64,000 nucleotides of DNA from Lachnospiraceae bacterium NK3A20 (GCA_900107575.1 FNQX01000014.1:405-64404), one strand, 5' to 3'; shown: positions 25,911-35,775, counted from the stretch's first letter. Translations and numbers: made by a program. The notes: generated from the letters alone by a model not told the origin.

Positions 25911-28409
25911 ATGAGCAGCACCAGCAGTATCACGGTCAGGACGGCACAGCCGCGAATGAATGTAGATCCGGGACTCTACGGAATCTTCCTGGAAGACATC
26001 AACCGAGCGGTGGACGGAGGCCTGTATCCGGAGCTCCTTCGGAACCGGACCTTCGAGGATTCCATTCTGCCGCCGGAATGTACGGCGATACAGGGCAACG
26101 GCCGGGAACAGTACGCGTTCGTTACGGAATCCGGCTGGAGAGATGAATTCAATGGCGGCGAAGGCCTCAGCAAATGGGTGCGGGAGAATGGCATCCCCGA
26201 TACGCCAATTCCCGCATGGTATGCGGAGCGCGCGACCATGCGCCTCGATCCGGAGCACTCGCTGAACCGGAACCGTCAGGTCTCTCTGGACATCCGCTTT
26301 GATGAGGGCGGTGTGGTGCGCAACATCGGCTTCAACGGCGTGCCGCAGAAGGCAGGGGAACAGTACCACCTGTATTTCTTCGCCGAGGGGGAGGCAGATC
26401 TTACCTTCGAAGTGAGAAACGGCGAGGATGGAACGGTAGTTGGAGAAACGACCGGGATTCGGGTCCATGGTGACAGCTACGTAAGATATGATCTCGAGTA
26501 CACCGCAAAGGAAACGATTCTGAACGGCGTCTTCGAGATCCACGCAGCGGGTGCGGGCAAGCTGCGGCTTGGCTTCATCTCCCTCATGCCGGCAGATACC
26601 TTCAAGGGCCACGGACTGCGCAGGGACATCGCGGAAAAGCTCGAAGCCCTGCATCCCGGGTTCTTTCGTTTCCCGGGCGGCTGTATCGTGGAAGGCTTCA
26701 CGGTATCCACGGCGATGCGCTTCGCCAATACGATCGGCCCTGTCTGGGAGAGACCGGGGCACCTTCTCATGTGGCATTACCGCTCCTATGACGCGATCGG
26801 CTTCCACGAATATCTGCAGTTCTGCGAGGATCTGCACATGGATGCCTGCTACGTTGTGAACTGCGGCATGACCTGTCAGGCAAGGTGCGAGGTCTACATG
26901 GAGGGAGAAGAGCAGGATGCCATGCTGGCAGACTGCCTGGCGGCGATCGAGTATGCCACGGGGTCCGCGGACAGCGAATACGGACAGATTCGCGCGAAGA
27001 TGGGACACCCCGAACCTTTCCGTCTGCCGATGATCGAGATCGGGAACGAGAACTGGGGCGAAGGGTACGAAGAGCGGTATGAGCGGTGGTTCGCCGCGAT
27101 CCGTGAGAAGTACCCGGACATCCGCCTCATCGCGAACAGCCATCTGGAGAAGACGGGGCACTTGACCGAGGTCGTGGATGAGCATTACTACGACACGGCG
27201 GAATGGTTCGCGGAGCACACGCAGTATTTCGACGACTATGACAGAGAGGGGCCTGCTATTTTCCTGGGCGAAGTATCTGTTGTGCGCGGCTACACGGGAC
27301 AGCTCTATGGCGCGCTCGGGGAAGCGGCCTTCCTCACCGGCATCGAGAAGAATCAGGACATCGTCCGCATGGTCTCCTATGCGCCTCTCCTCGAGAACGT
27401 GCATTACCGGAGCTGGTTCCCGAACCTCATTCGTTTCGACGGGGGCAGGAGTTTCGGCATCCCCAGCTATTACGTCTGGAAGATATTCATGGAGAACCGC
27501 GGCGAGAAGGTCGTGGACATTAAGACGCAGACGGGCCGGATCACAAGACCGTCCAAAGGTATATTCTCGGTATCCGGCGCGCCGGGACTGGTCATGACGG
27601 CGCCTGTCTGGAACGGCAGAGAGCTCAGGGCAGAACACAGCATTCTGGGGCATCTCGTGCCGCAGACAGGGAGCGATGGCAAGGTACTGCAGGAGGCGGA
27701 CAAAGAGCAGCTGCAGGAGGCGGCGCTCCACAACATCCCGGATCAGAAGGAGACACTCATCGTCTTCGGCCCGGAAGAGAGGCGGGCGGGAGCGCTCTCC
27801 TTCGAGTTCCTGGGGGAGGCAGGCAGGAGCTACAGCTTCGGTTTCTTCCCGTACCGGATGCCGGACATCGAGTATGTCGCGGATGAGACAAACCCGCCCG
27901 CCGACTGGAACGTGGAGAATACGAAGGCCTTCGTCTGGACGATGCGGGATGGGAAGTCGATTATAACGGACGAGTTCGACGCGAACGGGAAAGCGCCGAA
28001 GGTGCTGGATGAGCAGCCGGTTACCCTGGCAGAGGGAAGACACGCGGTCTGCTATGAGACGGATCTGGAACGGCTCCGGATCTATCTGGACGGGGTACTG
28101 CTGCATGACATCCTGCTCCCCTCGTTCCCTGTGATCTCTGCGGCAGCGCAGACCGATGGAGACGACATCATTCTCAAGATCGTCAACATGGGAGAAGAGA
28201 CAGAGGATGTCAGGATCACGCTCGACTGCGATGTGAGAGGAGACTATCTCCTCTGCGAAGTGAGCGGCGGCAGGGAGGATGGCAACTCCTTCGAGGAGCC
28301 TCTCAGAATATCCGACCGGCGAAGGGAGCTGCACGGCGCGGACAGAGAATTCACCTTCCTCGCGGCTGCCCTGTCGGCTAACGTGTTAAGACTTCACAGA
28401 AAGGACTGA
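25911..28409 (+). CDS. Alpha-L-arabinofuranosidase, GH51 type
   Basis: This protein is about 832 aa, cytoplasmic (no signal peptide), and removes arabinose side chains from arabinoxylan oligosaccharides. The N-terminal region (LYGIFLEDINRAVDGGLYPELLRNRTFED) and a carbohydrate-binding-like segment precede the barrel. The acid/base Glu lies in IEIGNENWGEGYE and the nucleophile Glu in AIFLGEVSVVRG; a C-terminal beta domain follows. The frame also opens with a TTG at 25902, but GGGGAGGGG lies only 2 nt before that, so the ATG at 25911 is preferred. It is first in the operon, ahead of the permeases, and probably repressed through O2/O3. Confidence 0.9.
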   Translation: MSSTSSITVRTAQPRMNVDPGLYGIFLEDINRAVDGGLYPELLRNRTFEDSILPPECTAIQGNGREQYAFVTESGWRDEFNGGEGLSKWVRENGIPDTPIPAWYAERATMRLDPEHSLNRNRQVSLDIRFDEGGVVRNIGFNGVPQKAGEQYHLYFFAEGEADLTFEVRNGEDGTVVGETTGIRVHGDSYVRYDLEYTAKETILNGVFEIHAAGAGKLRLGFISLMPADTFKGHGLRRDIAEKLEALHPGFFRFPGGCIVEGFTVSTAMRFANTIGPVWERPGHLLMWHYRSYDAIGFHEYLQFCEDLHMDACYVVNCGMTCQARCEVYMEGEEQDAMLADCLAAIEYATGSADSEYGQIRAKMGHPEPFRLPMIEIGNENWGEGYEERYERWFAAIREKYPDIRLIANSHLEKTGHLTEVVDEHYYDTAEWFAEHTQYFDDYDREGPAIFLGEVSVVRGYTGQLYGALGEAAFLTGIEKNQDIVRMVSYAPLLENVHYRSWFPNLIRFDGGRSFGIPSYYVWKIFMENRGEKVVDIKTQTGRITRPSKGIFSVSGAPGLVMTAPVWNGRELRAEHSILGHLVPQTGSDGKVLQEADKEQLQEAALHNIPDQKETLIVFGPEERRAGALSFEFLGEAGRSYSFGFFPYRMPDIEYVADETNPPADWNVENTKAFVWTMRDGKSIITDEFDANGKAPKVLDEQPVTLAEGRHAVCYETDLERLRIYLDGVLLHDILLPSFPVISAAAQTDGDDIILKIVNMGEETEDVRITLDCDVRGDYLLCEVSGGREDGNSFEEPLRISDRRRELHGADREFTFLAAALSANVLRLHRKD

Positions 28410-28410
28410 A

Positions 28411-29343
28411 ATGATGAAAAAACACAGGCTTTTCAAGAGCACGAAGGAGCGGCATTCCTTCTATGAATTCCTGTATATTCTGCCATTCCTCATTCTCGTT
28501 TTCCTGTTCTCGTACTACCCGCTCTATGGCTGGGTCTACGCCTTCTTCGATTACAGGCCGCCGTATCCCCTTACGATGGACAATTTCGTGGGGCTCAAGT
28601 GGTTCCGGTCGATTGTGGAGAACCCGGTCAAAATGCAGCAGGTCCTCAAGGTACTGCGCAACACCTTCGCAATGAGTGGACTGAACCTGTTGTTTTCCTG
28701 GGTACCGATGATCTTCGCGGTCTTCCTCAATGAGATCAGCTGCAAGCCGTTCAAGAAATTCGTACAGACGGTGACGACGCTCCCGAACTTCATCAGCTGG
28801 GTGCTCGTCTACTCAATCGCCTACTGCATCCTGAGCAGCACCGGCGTGGTGAACCAGTCACTCCTGGGAATCGGCGCGATCGACAAACCGATGTTGTTCC
28901 TGCAATCCTCCAACCACGTATGGTTCAAGATGTGGCTGTGGAACACCTGGAAAAACGCAGGCTGGACGGCCATTATGTACATCGCGGCGATCAGCGGCAT
29001 CGACGAGCAGATGGTCGAGGCGGCGAAGGTGGACGGTGCGAACCGGATGCAGATCATCAGGAACATCACAATTCCCGGCATCCTGCCGACCTATTTCGTC
29101 CTCGTCATGTTACAGGTGGCGAACTTCCTCTCCAACGGCATGGAACAGTTCTACGTATTCCAGAATTCGTTCAACAAGGATGCCATCCAGGTACTGGACC
29201 TCTATGTATATAACCTCGCGATGGGGAGCGGCGGATATTCCCTCTCGACCGCGATCAGTATCCTGAAGAGTGTCGTCTCCGTTGTCCTTCTGTGTGTCAC
29301 GAACGGCGTGACGAAGAAGATCCGCGGCGAAGGCTTTATCTGA
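28411..29343 (+). CDS. Sugar ABC transporter permease, LplB type
   Basis: This is a 310-aa polysaccharide-type ABC permease with six helices and an EAA loop (EAAKVDGANRMQIIRNITIPGI). The N-terminal segment FYEFLYILPFLILVFLFSYYPLYGWVYAFFDY is typical of the LplB group, which works with a YtcP-type partner and an unusually large binding protein. It starts directly after the GH51 stop and is followed 12 bp later by the second permease. Probable cargo is arabinoxylan-derived oligosaccharide. No ATPase is encoded nearby, so a shared MsmK-like ATPase elsewhere is expected. Confidence 0.92.
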   Translation: MMKKHRLFKSTKERHSFYEFLYILPFLILVFLFSYYPLYGWVYAFFDYRPPYPLTMDNFVGLKWFRSIVENPVKMQQVLKVLRNTFAMSGLNLLFSWVPMIFAVFLNEISCKPFKKFVQTVTTLPNFISWVLVYSIAYCILSSTGVVNQSLLGIGAIDKPMLFLQSSNHVWFKMWLWNTWKNAGWTAIMYIAAISGIDEQMVEAAKVDGANRMQIIRNITIPGILPTYFVLVMLQVANFLSNGMEQFYVFQNSFNKDAIQVLDLYVYNLAMGSGGYSLSTAISILKSVVSVVLLCVTNGVTKKIRGEGFI

Positions 29344-29355
29344 GGAGGCAGCACG

Positions 29356-30285
29356 ATGACCAGCACCAATCAGTCGAAAAAAATCCATTACAAAGTGAGT
29401 GTGGGAGACAGGGCGATCAGTGTGATCACCTATGTGCTGTACAGCATTTTCGCCTTCGTCTGCGTCTACCCGTTCTACTACATTTTCATCAACACGATCA
29501 GCAACAACGACATGAGCGCCCGCGGCAAGATTCTCTTCCTGCCGAAGGAGATTCACTTCACGAACTATTCGCAGGTCATGCACATCCCGAATCTCATGAA
29601 CGCGTTCCGGATCTCGGTGGAACGCACCGTCCTCGGCACGGCACTCACCGTCGTGGTCGCAGCCTTCCTCGGCTACATGTTCACGAGAGGGACGCTGTGG
29701 CACAGGAAGCTCTGGTACCGGCTGGTAGCGGCGACGATGTATTTCAACGCCGGCATCATCCCGTGGTTCCTCACGATGCGGAACCTGCACCTGACGAACA
29801 ATTTCTTCGGCTACATTCTGCCGCTTGCGGTACAGCCATTCTACATCATCCTGTGCAAGACCTACTGCGAGGCGATCCCGGGAGAGCTGGAGGACGCGGC
29901 GGAGATCGACGGTGCGGGCACCCTGAAGATTTTCTTCTCGATCATCCTGCCGATCAGCAAGCCGATCCTCGCGACGATCGCGGTGTTCGCGGCAGTCGGA
30001 CAGTGGAACGCCTTCCAGGATACGCTCCTCCTCGTCACGGACAGCAAGCTCTACACCCTGCAGTTCCTGCTGTACCAATACATCAATCAGGCGAGCTCCT
30101 TAAAGGCTCTGGTGAACAACACCAGTTCTTCCACCGCCATGATGGCATCCCTGGCGCACGCGCAGACGGCAACCTCGATCCGCATGACGGTCACGATCAT
30201 CGTCGTGATCCCGATCCTGTGTGTCTACCCGTTCTTCCAGCGCTATTTCACGAAGGGCATTATGCTGGGCGCCGTCAAGGGATAA
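29356..30285 (+). CDS. Sugar ABC transporter permease, YtcP type
   Basis: This is a 309-aa second permease with six helices. Key stretches are AFVCVYPFYYIFINTISNN, the LTMRNLHLTNNFFGYILP region and the EAA loop (DAAEIDGAGTLKIFFSIILPISKP). GAGGAGG lies just upstream. It pairs with the 28411 gene. A tandem repeat and a possible terminator separate it from the binding-protein gene, an unusual order because the binding protein is normally first. Confidence 0.92.
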   Translation: MTSTNQSKKIHYKVSVGDRAISVITYVLYSIFAFVCVYPFYYIFINTISNNDMSARGKILFLPKEIHFTNYSQVMHIPNLMNAFRISVERTVLGTALTVVVAAFLGYMFTRGTLWHRKLWYRLVAATMYFNAGIIPWFLTMRNLHLTNNFFGYILPLAVQPFYIILCKTYCEAIPGELEDAAEIDGAGTLKIFFSIILPISKPILATIAVFAAVGQWNAFQDTLLLVTDSKLYTLQFLLYQYINQASSLKALVNNTSSSTAMMASLAHAQTATSIRMTVTIIVVIPILCVYPFFQRYFTKGIMLGAVKG

Positions 30286-30302
30286 GCAGCGATTGACAAG
30301 GT

Positions 30303-30516
30303 TTGTACTGCAAGTGCAGAGCGTAGCAACAGAAAGAGCCCCGATTGCCAGGGCCTGCAGCGCAGGTGCAGAGCGAAGGATACGCAAGAACCCCATTGCC
30401 TGGATCTGCAGCGCAGGTGCAGAGCGAAGGATACGTAAGAACCCCATTGCCAAGGCCTGCACCGCAGGTGCAGACCGTAGAAACAGAAAGAGCCCCGATT
30501 GCCTGTGTCTGCACCG
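30303..30516 (+). repeat. 51-52 bp tandem repeat, four units plus a partial fifth
   Basis: Units begin at about 30303, 30355, 30406 and 30457, with a remnant at 30509-30516. The two middle units are 51 bp and nearly identical. The outer two are 52 bp and resemble each other more (AGAAAGAGCCCCGATTGCC). Each unit contains a self-complementary CTGCACCGCAGGTGCAG-like hairpin. Because 51 is a multiple of three, long frames run through on both strands, but none has a ribosome binding site. Confidence 0.85.
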
Positions 30517-30522
30517 TTTTTT
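30467..30522 (+). terminator. Possible terminator or attenuator formed by the last repeat unit
   Basis: GGTGCAGAC (30467) pairs perfectly with GTCTGCACC (30507-30515), which is followed at once by GTTTTTT. The loop is long (31 nt), and the left arm can instead pair within its own repeat unit, so two exclusive folds are possible. It lies between the permeases and the binding-protein gene. Confidence 0.5.
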
Positions 30523-30632
30523 CTGCCCCCGGGGGGAGGGCGGCATACAGGATATGCCGAACGGCATGCAGGCGCGGCATCACAATACACCAAAGGAAGC
30601 ATGGACACATCCATGCGGAAAGGGAGGACACA

Positions 30633-32411
30633 ATGAAACTGAGAAAACTCATGGCGGTCATGCTCACAGCGGCAATGTCAGTCGGCCTGCTGGCGGGGTG
30701 CGGGAGTACCGCGCCCGATGCGGCAGGAGGTGCGCAGCAGAGAGCGACTGCCGAGGCCGGTGACGCAGCCACGGAGGCGACAGGAGGAGCCGATGTGGCA
30801 GAAGGCAGCGAAGATCTTATGAAGCTTGAGTTCTTCGATACCGCCGCGAACTATCAGGGCGATCAGACAGGGTGGTTTGCCAAGGTGCTCGCGGACAACT
30901 GCGGCGTTGCGATCAATGTCATCGCACCGCAGGTCGCGGGAGATGAGGTTTACCAGACCCGCGCATCCAGCGGGAACCTGGGCGACGTGCTGATTCTCGA
31001 GAACGATCAGTTCCAGGACTGTGTGAAGAACGGCCTTGTGAAGGATATGTCCGCAGATCTTGCGAACTACCCGAACCTCTCGAAGTTCAACGACCAGATC
31101 ACGCAGCTGAACTCGAGCCTGGAGGGCAACAACGGAGAGATCTGGGGCATTCCCTGCCAGATGATGGACACTTCCCCGACAGCCTACTCGCAGGATACGA
31201 TCTATTCCTCTCCGATGCTGCGCTGGGATCTCTACAAGGAGCTCGGCTACCCCGAGATGAATAATCTGGAAGACCTCCTGGACGTACTGCAACAGATGCA
31301 GGAAGCGCATCCTACGAATGATGCGGGCGATCCCTGCTACCCGTTCTCTCTGTGGCCGGACTGGGACGGCGGTGACAACATGCTCGGCATCGCGAACGTC
31401 GTGCAGCTGACCACCTGGTACAACCAGAAAATAAAAGGCTCTGTCATCTTACAACCGGACGGCAAGTTCCTTCCTCTCACAGATAAAGATGCGGGCTACT
31501 ACAGAATTCTGCACTTCCTGTACGAGGCACAGCAGAGAGGCCTCGTGGATCCCGATTCGGGCACACAGGACTGGAACGCGGCGTGCGCCAAGATGAGCGC
31601 AGGCCAGGTTTACCTTTTCTGGTACAGCTGGCAGATCGGTTTCTGGAACAGTACCGACAGACTCAAAGCGGGCAACGCATTCATCTATGTTCCGGTTAAG
31701 GATCAGACCTACTACGCGGACGGCGATACCTATTACGGTTCCGGCCGTGTATGGGCGGTTGGCTCCGGTGTGGACGATGCGAAGTATGCGAAGATCATGG
31801 AGCTGCTCGACTGGCTCGCGAGCCCCGAAGGTCTTGAGTATCAGCATGACGGAATCGAAGGCTTCAACTACGAGAAGAATGATCACGGCACCTACAACAT
31901 CCTGAACAGCAACGCGCTCATGGACAACCTCACCGTTCCCGACGAGTGGGGCGGCGGCGGATATTCCGACGGCAACAACGCGATCAATCAGTGGATCTGC
32001 GATGCGATGTGCACCGACCCGAACACGGGTGAAATGTACAACAACCAGTACTGGTCTTCCTATAAGGAAGAGACGATGACAGATATGAAGAAAGACTGGC
32101 AGCAGCATTTTGACGCGGAGGAGCCCGCGCAGTACATGCAGAAGAACAACATTCTCGCTATCAGCCCTAACGTATCGGTATCCCTTCCCGTGGATTCCTC
32201 CGACATTTCTGTGATCCGCAACCAGTGCTCCGAGGCGCTCAACGACTACTCCTGGAGAATGATCTTCGCGGGTTCTGACGAGGAGTTCGATTCCATGTGG
32301 GATGAAATGACAGAGCAGTTAAATGGTCTGGAAATGGAAAAGCTTGTTGAAAACGATACAGAAAAGTATACGATAGAACTTAAGGCAAAGAACGAAGCTG
32401 CCGGCAAGTAA
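30633..32411 (+). CDS. Sugar ABC transporter substrate-binding lipoprotein
   Basis: This is a 592-aa extracellular solute-binding protein of the large LplA-like type. The signal peptide MKLRKLMAVMLTAAM ends in the lipobox GLLAGC. The mature protein begins with an Ala/Gly/Thr linker, then a two-lobe binding fold (LGDVLILENDQFQD, TSPTAYSQDTIYSSPMLRWD). The frame is open back through the tandem repeats to 30345, but the start is set at 30633, with GGGAGG just before it. Together with the two permeases it forms the importer of this locus. A strong terminator follows. Confidence 0.92.
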   Translation: MKLRKLMAVMLTAAMSVGLLAGCGSTAPDAAGGAQQRATAEAGDAATEATGGADVAEGSEDLMKLEFFDTAANYQGDQTGWFAKVLADNCGVAINVIAPQVAGDEVYQTRASSGNLGDVLILENDQFQDCVKNGLVKDMSADLANYPNLSKFNDQITQLNSSLEGNNGEIWGIPCQMMDTSPTAYSQDTIYSSPMLRWDLYKELGYPEMNNLEDLLDVLQQMQEAHPTNDAGDPCYPFSLWPDWDGGDNMLGIANVVQLTTWYNQKIKGSVILQPDGKFLPLTDKDAGYYRILHFLYEAQQRGLVDPDSGTQDWNAACAKMSAGQVYLFWYSWQIGFWNSTDRLKAGNAFIYVPVKDQTYYADGDTYYGSGRVWAVGSGVDDAKYAKIMELLDWLASPEGLEYQHDGIEGFNYEKNDHGTYNILNSNALMDNLTVPDEWGGGGYSDGNNAINQWICDAMCTDPNTGEMYNNQYWSSYKEETMTDMKKDWQQHFDAEEPAQYMQKNNILAISPNVSVSLPVDSSDISVIRNQCSEALNDYSWRMIFAGSDEEFDSMWDEMTEQLNGLEMEKLVENDTEKYTIELKAKNEAAGK

Positions 32412-32429
32412 TCCTGACCGGAAACACCT

Positions 32430-32458
32430 GGAGCCCCGCTTCGGCGGGGCTCCTTTTT
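32430..32458 (+). terminator. Terminator after the binding-protein gene
   Basis: A 10-bp perfect stem (GGAGCCCCGC with GCGGGGCTCC) closed by a TTCG tetraloop is followed by TTTTT. The ribosome binding site of the next gene begins 3 bp later, so read-through must feed it or a promoter must lie close by. Confidence 0.93.
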
Positions 32459-32473
32459 ACGAGGTGAATGACT

Positions 32474-34468
32474 ATGAAGGCAAATTGCGGATGGCTCGAT
32501 GATAAGACAACAGAGCTATTGCCGGACGGCACAAGGTTCCCTTTCTGGGAAGAGGAGACGCAGTACCGGAAGACATACTACGTGGATGCGGCATCGACGG
32601 ATGAGATTGAGGATGGGAGCAAGGCACACCCTTTCCATAAAATAAGTCAGGCGGCCAGAATCCTGGAGCCGGGCGAGCGCGTGCGGATTCACGCGGGGAC
32701 CTACCACGAGTGTGTGAAGCCCGAACGGGGCGGCACAGACCCTTCCCACATGATCAGCTACGAGGCGTACGGAGACGGAGAGGTCGTGATCACCGCGTCA
32801 GAGACAGTGACGGACTTTGCGCCTTCCGTCGGCTGGCGGCTCACAGACCGGCCGGGGGAAGAGCCGGATCCATCGATTCGCATCTTCGCCGTGAAGCTCG
32901 ATCCAGACATGTTCCGCGGATACAACCCGTTCTGCTGCGTGAACATCCTGCATGACCGTCTCTTCATCGAATATGACAAGACGGATATGACGACCTACCT
33001 CAACCGCCGCGGCATGGTGTTCTGCGACGGGAAGCCGTTGCAGCAGGTACCGCTCTACCGTGATATGGCGAGAGTGGCGGGCTCCTACTGGGTAGAGGCG
33101 AACGGACAGACGGTGCACTTGCGCCTGCCGCACGATGAAGAACCGGGAGGGCACGAGATCGAGCTGAGCGTTCGTGAGCAATGTTTCGCGCCGGATACCC
33201 CGTTCCTTAACTATATCCGCGTCAAAGGCCTGACCTGTGCACATGCCGCAACCGGAGCGCCGGTGCCGCAGCGTGGCGCGATCTCTGCTTTCCGCGGACA
33301 CCACTGGGTGATCGAAGACTGCACGGTCGACTGGTCGAATGCCGTCGGCATCGACGTCGGCGGAGAGTGCTGGAATCATACTTTCGATCCGGAGCGTATC
33401 GTGGGCCACAGCGTGATCCGCAGGTGTGTGATCAGGGACTGCGGCGTCTGCGGCATTGCCGGATTGTTCGCGGAGGAGATGCTCGTCGAGGACAACCTCA
33501 TCGAAGGCACCGGCTGGCAGAAGATGGAGCTCTCCTGGGAAGCTGCCGGCATGAAGCTTCACAACAGTGTGAACGGACTGTTCCGCCGCAACATCTTCCG
33601 TGGCACCTTCCGCGCGGACCATATATGGCTGGACTGCGGGAACATCAACAACCGCATGGTGAACAATCTCTTCCTGGACGGCATTGAGCAGCGGGAAGCG
33701 ATCTTCATTGAATGTACGAGGGATGGCGTGAACCTCATCGACCACAATCTCTTCTGGAATGTGGAGGGCCGCTTTGACCCCACGAAGATCCCGTCCGAGC
33801 CAGGGTCGTCCGGCTGGTACAAGCTGGTGGAAAATGACGTGGTGAACGGCTATGCTGTCTATGGAGAGGGCACGGATCATCTGCGCATCGCCTGTAACCT
33901 CATCGGAGAGTGCAGGGGCAGCGGATATTATTCCAAGCCTGTTGCCTTCCGCATGCACGGCGAGGACCGCGGCGGCACATCACGAGACGCACGCATCGCG
34001 GGGAATCTGTTCTATCACTGTGAGGAGGCTGCCATCACTTTTCCGACGCGCGACAACAGGGCGGACGGGAACCTCTATGTCAGAGAGAGCGGCGGGTATC
34101 TGCGCATCATGTATCCCGCACCGGAGGAGTGTCTGAACCTGCCGGCATGGCAGGAGTTCGAGGGTTTCGATCCTCATGGGCAGGAGGGTTGGTTCGGAAT
34201 CCGTGTGGATACGGAGAAGCTCTCGCTCTCCTTCGGGGCAGCAGAGGATCACGCGCCGGGACTTCCCGGCAGATCCAGGAGCTACGCGGACTCGGTGGAG
34301 GCTTCCGCCAGAGTGTCCACTACCTGCATCGCGGACACGGTGGGGGTTACCAAAGAGGTGCTCTTCGGTGAGGATCCTTCCGGAGCGCCGGAAGCGGCAG
34401 TCACGCCGGGTCTTGTGGCAGAGCCGAGGGAAGGCTGCGAGTACGACATCGACCCGCGACACAGATGA
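32474..34468 (+). CDS. Right-handed parallel beta-helix protein (carbohydrate-active candidate)
   Basis: This protein is about 664 aa without a signal peptide. After FYYVDAAS-like opening residues (TYYVDAASTDEIEDGSKAHPFHKISQAARIL, the common start of pectate-lyase-like helices) there is an insert domain, then helix coils rich in Asn and Cys (HSVIRRCVIRDCGVCGIAGLF, MVEDNLIEG-like turns, RMVNNLFLDGI). The start is taken at 32474, since GAGGTG sits too near the ATG at 32468. Relatives are polysaccharide lyases, epimerases or glycosidases. The exact activity is unknown; the locus suggests a sugar-side-chain substrate. A related protein is encoded at 62217-64000. Confidence 0.8.
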   Translation: MKANCGWLDDKTTELLPDGTRFPFWEEETQYRKTYYVDAASTDEIEDGSKAHPFHKISQAARILEPGERVRIHAGTYHECVKPERGGTDPSHMISYEAYGDGEVVITASETVTDFAPSVGWRLTDRPGEEPDPSIRIFAVKLDPDMFRGYNPFCCVNILHDRLFIEYDKTDMTTYLNRRGMVFCDGKPLQQVPLYRDMARVAGSYWVEANGQTVHLRLPHDEEPGGHEIELSVREQCFAPDTPFLNYIRVKGLTCAHAATGAPVPQRGAISAFRGHHWVIEDCTVDWSNAVGIDVGGECWNHTFDPERIVGHSVIRRCVIRDCGVCGIAGLFAEEMLVEDNLIEGTGWQKMELSWEAAGMKLHNSVNGLFRRNIFRGTFRADHIWLDCGNINNRMVNNLFLDGIEQREAIFIECTRDGVNLIDHNLFWNVEGRFDPTKIPSEPGSSGWYKLVENDVVNGYAVYGEGTDHLRIACNLIGECRGSGYYSKPVAFRMHGEDRGGTSRDARIAGNLFYHCEEAAITFPTRDNRADGNLYVRESGGYLRIMYPAPEECLNLPAWQEFEGFDPHGQEGWFGIRVDTEKLSLSFGAAEDHAPGLPGRSRSYADSVEASARVSTTCIADTVGVTKEVLFGEDPSGAPEAAVTPGLVAEPREGCEYDIDPRHR

Positions 34469-34610
34469 CCCGATACAGGTGAAACTGCCTGCGTGGTGAA
34501 TCGCTCGGTGATTTTGGCTGCGAGTGTCATAAAATACGCGGCACTGGGCATGATGCGTTGGATGCTGGCTCCGGATCGTCGAAGCGAACACTGCCCCGGG
34601 AGTACCAGGT

Positions 34611-34628
34611 AACAGATACGTTAATGTT
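34611..34628. promoter_or_regulatory. Candidate autoregulatory operator of the LacI gene
   Basis: The site has the form AACA-N3-ACGT-N3-TGTT, a CG-centred partial palindrome (12 of 18 positions symmetric), ending 20 bp before the regulator gene. It is less AT-rich than O1-O3, so it may belong to a different factor. Confidence 0.3.
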
Positions 34629-34648
34629 TTGAGAAGGGAGACGAGGAA

Positions 34649-35725
34649 ATGATCACGCTCAAGGAGCTGGCCAGGCTCTGCAACACATCGCCGAGCACGG
34701 TCTCGAATATTCTGAACGGCAGGAACAATGTCAGCGACAAGACCAGGGCACGTGTCCTGGAAATGATCGAGAAGACCGGCTACAAGCGCAATTATTTCGC
34801 CTCGTCCATCCGGCGCAGCGAGAGCAACATCATCGCCATTATCGCCGAAGATCTGTTCCAGTTCTCGACGCCGCCGATGGCGGAAGCCATCATGGCAACG
34901 TGCGAGAAGAACCATTACCGGACCGTCCTCATGAACATGCGCATGTACGACAGGTGGAAGGATACCTGGTACAGCGACGAGCACAAAATCGAGGAGGTGT
35001 TCCGGCCGATTTTGCAGGAGGTGGAGTCGATCCACGTGGACGGCGTCATCTATGTCGCGGGCCACGACAGACCCGTGCACTGTTTCCCAAAAGATTTCCG
35101 GACGCCTGCTGTTTTCGCCTACGCGTATCCCGCGGACTACCGTTTCCCGTCGATCCTGATGGACGATGAGAAGGGCGGGTACGACATGGGGCGCTACCTT
35201 CTGTCCATGGGTCACCAGAAGATCGGGGTTATTACCGGCGCGCCCGGAAACCTGCACATGATTTACCGCCTGAAGGGCTATCAGAAGGCGCTGTTCGAGG
35301 CGGGGATTCCGTACAACCCGGCGTGGACGCGGGCCGGCAACTGGGAGATGGAGAGCGGCTACGCGCACACGAAGGAGCTCCTGGACGCAGGTGTGACCGC
35401 AATCTGGGCGATGAATGATCAGATGGCGGGCGGCGTCTATCAGTATCTCGACGAGCAGGGACTGCGTGCCGGCAGGGACATCGCTGTCGCGGGCTACGAC
35501 AACATGGTGATCTCCGGCTATTTCGTGCCGAAACTCACGACAGTCGAGCTGCCGCTCATGGAAATCGGACGACGCGCCGCTGAGACGATGGTGGAGATGC
35601 TGCGGGCGCAGGATAAACAAGCGACAGGCGCGCAGGTCGGCGCTGACATGGAGACGCCGCATTATGAGCCGGTCCTGGTACCCAGTCCCATGATCATCCG
35701 CGACTCGGTGAACCGGCTGGGGTGA
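34649..35725 (+). CDS. LacI family transcriptional regulator
   Basis: This is a 358-aa repressor. The N-terminal helix-turn-helix (ITLKELARLCNTSPSTVSNILNGRNNVSDKTR) and hinge (residues about 50-60, YFASSIRRSESN) are followed by a periplasmic-binding-protein-like sensor domain with the usual landmarks (FAYAYPADYRFPSILMDDEKGGYDMGRYLL, AIWAMNDQMAGGVYQYLDEQG, TTVELPLMEIGRRAAETM). GGGAGACGAGG precedes the ATG. It probably controls the surrounding xylan locus in response to an imported sugar. The sensed sugar cannot be read from sequence. Confidence 0.93.
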   Translation: MITLKELARLCNTSPSTVSNILNGRNNVSDKTRARVLEMIEKTGYKRNYFASSIRRSESNIIAIIAEDLFQFSTPPMAEAIMATCEKNHYRTVLMNMRMYDRWKDTWYSDEHKIEEVFRPILQEVESIHVDGVIYVAGHDRPVHCFPKDFRTPAVFAYAYPADYRFPSILMDDEKGGYDMGRYLLSMGHQKIGVITGAPGNLHMIYRLKGYQKALFEAGIPYNPAWTRAGNWEMESGYAHTKELLDAGVTAIWAMNDQMAGGVYQYLDEQGLRAGRDIAVAGYDNMVISGYFVPKLTTVELPLMEIGRRAAETMVEMLRAQDKQATGAQVGADMETPHYEPVLVPSPMIIRDSVNRLG

Positions 35726-35775
35726 GAAGACACAGCAAGATAGCAGACGGAATCGCAGTCGGAACATAACGTATG

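Noticed and set aside
25866-28334. 822-aa minus-strand frame
   Set aside because: It is the antisense shadow of the GH51 gene, which has catalytic motifs and a ribosome binding site; the minus frame resembles no known protein.
30345-30632. Long N-terminal extension of the sugar-binding protein through the tandem repeats
   Set aside because: The frame is open only because the repeat unit is a multiple of three. The signal peptide and ribosome binding site place the start at 30633.
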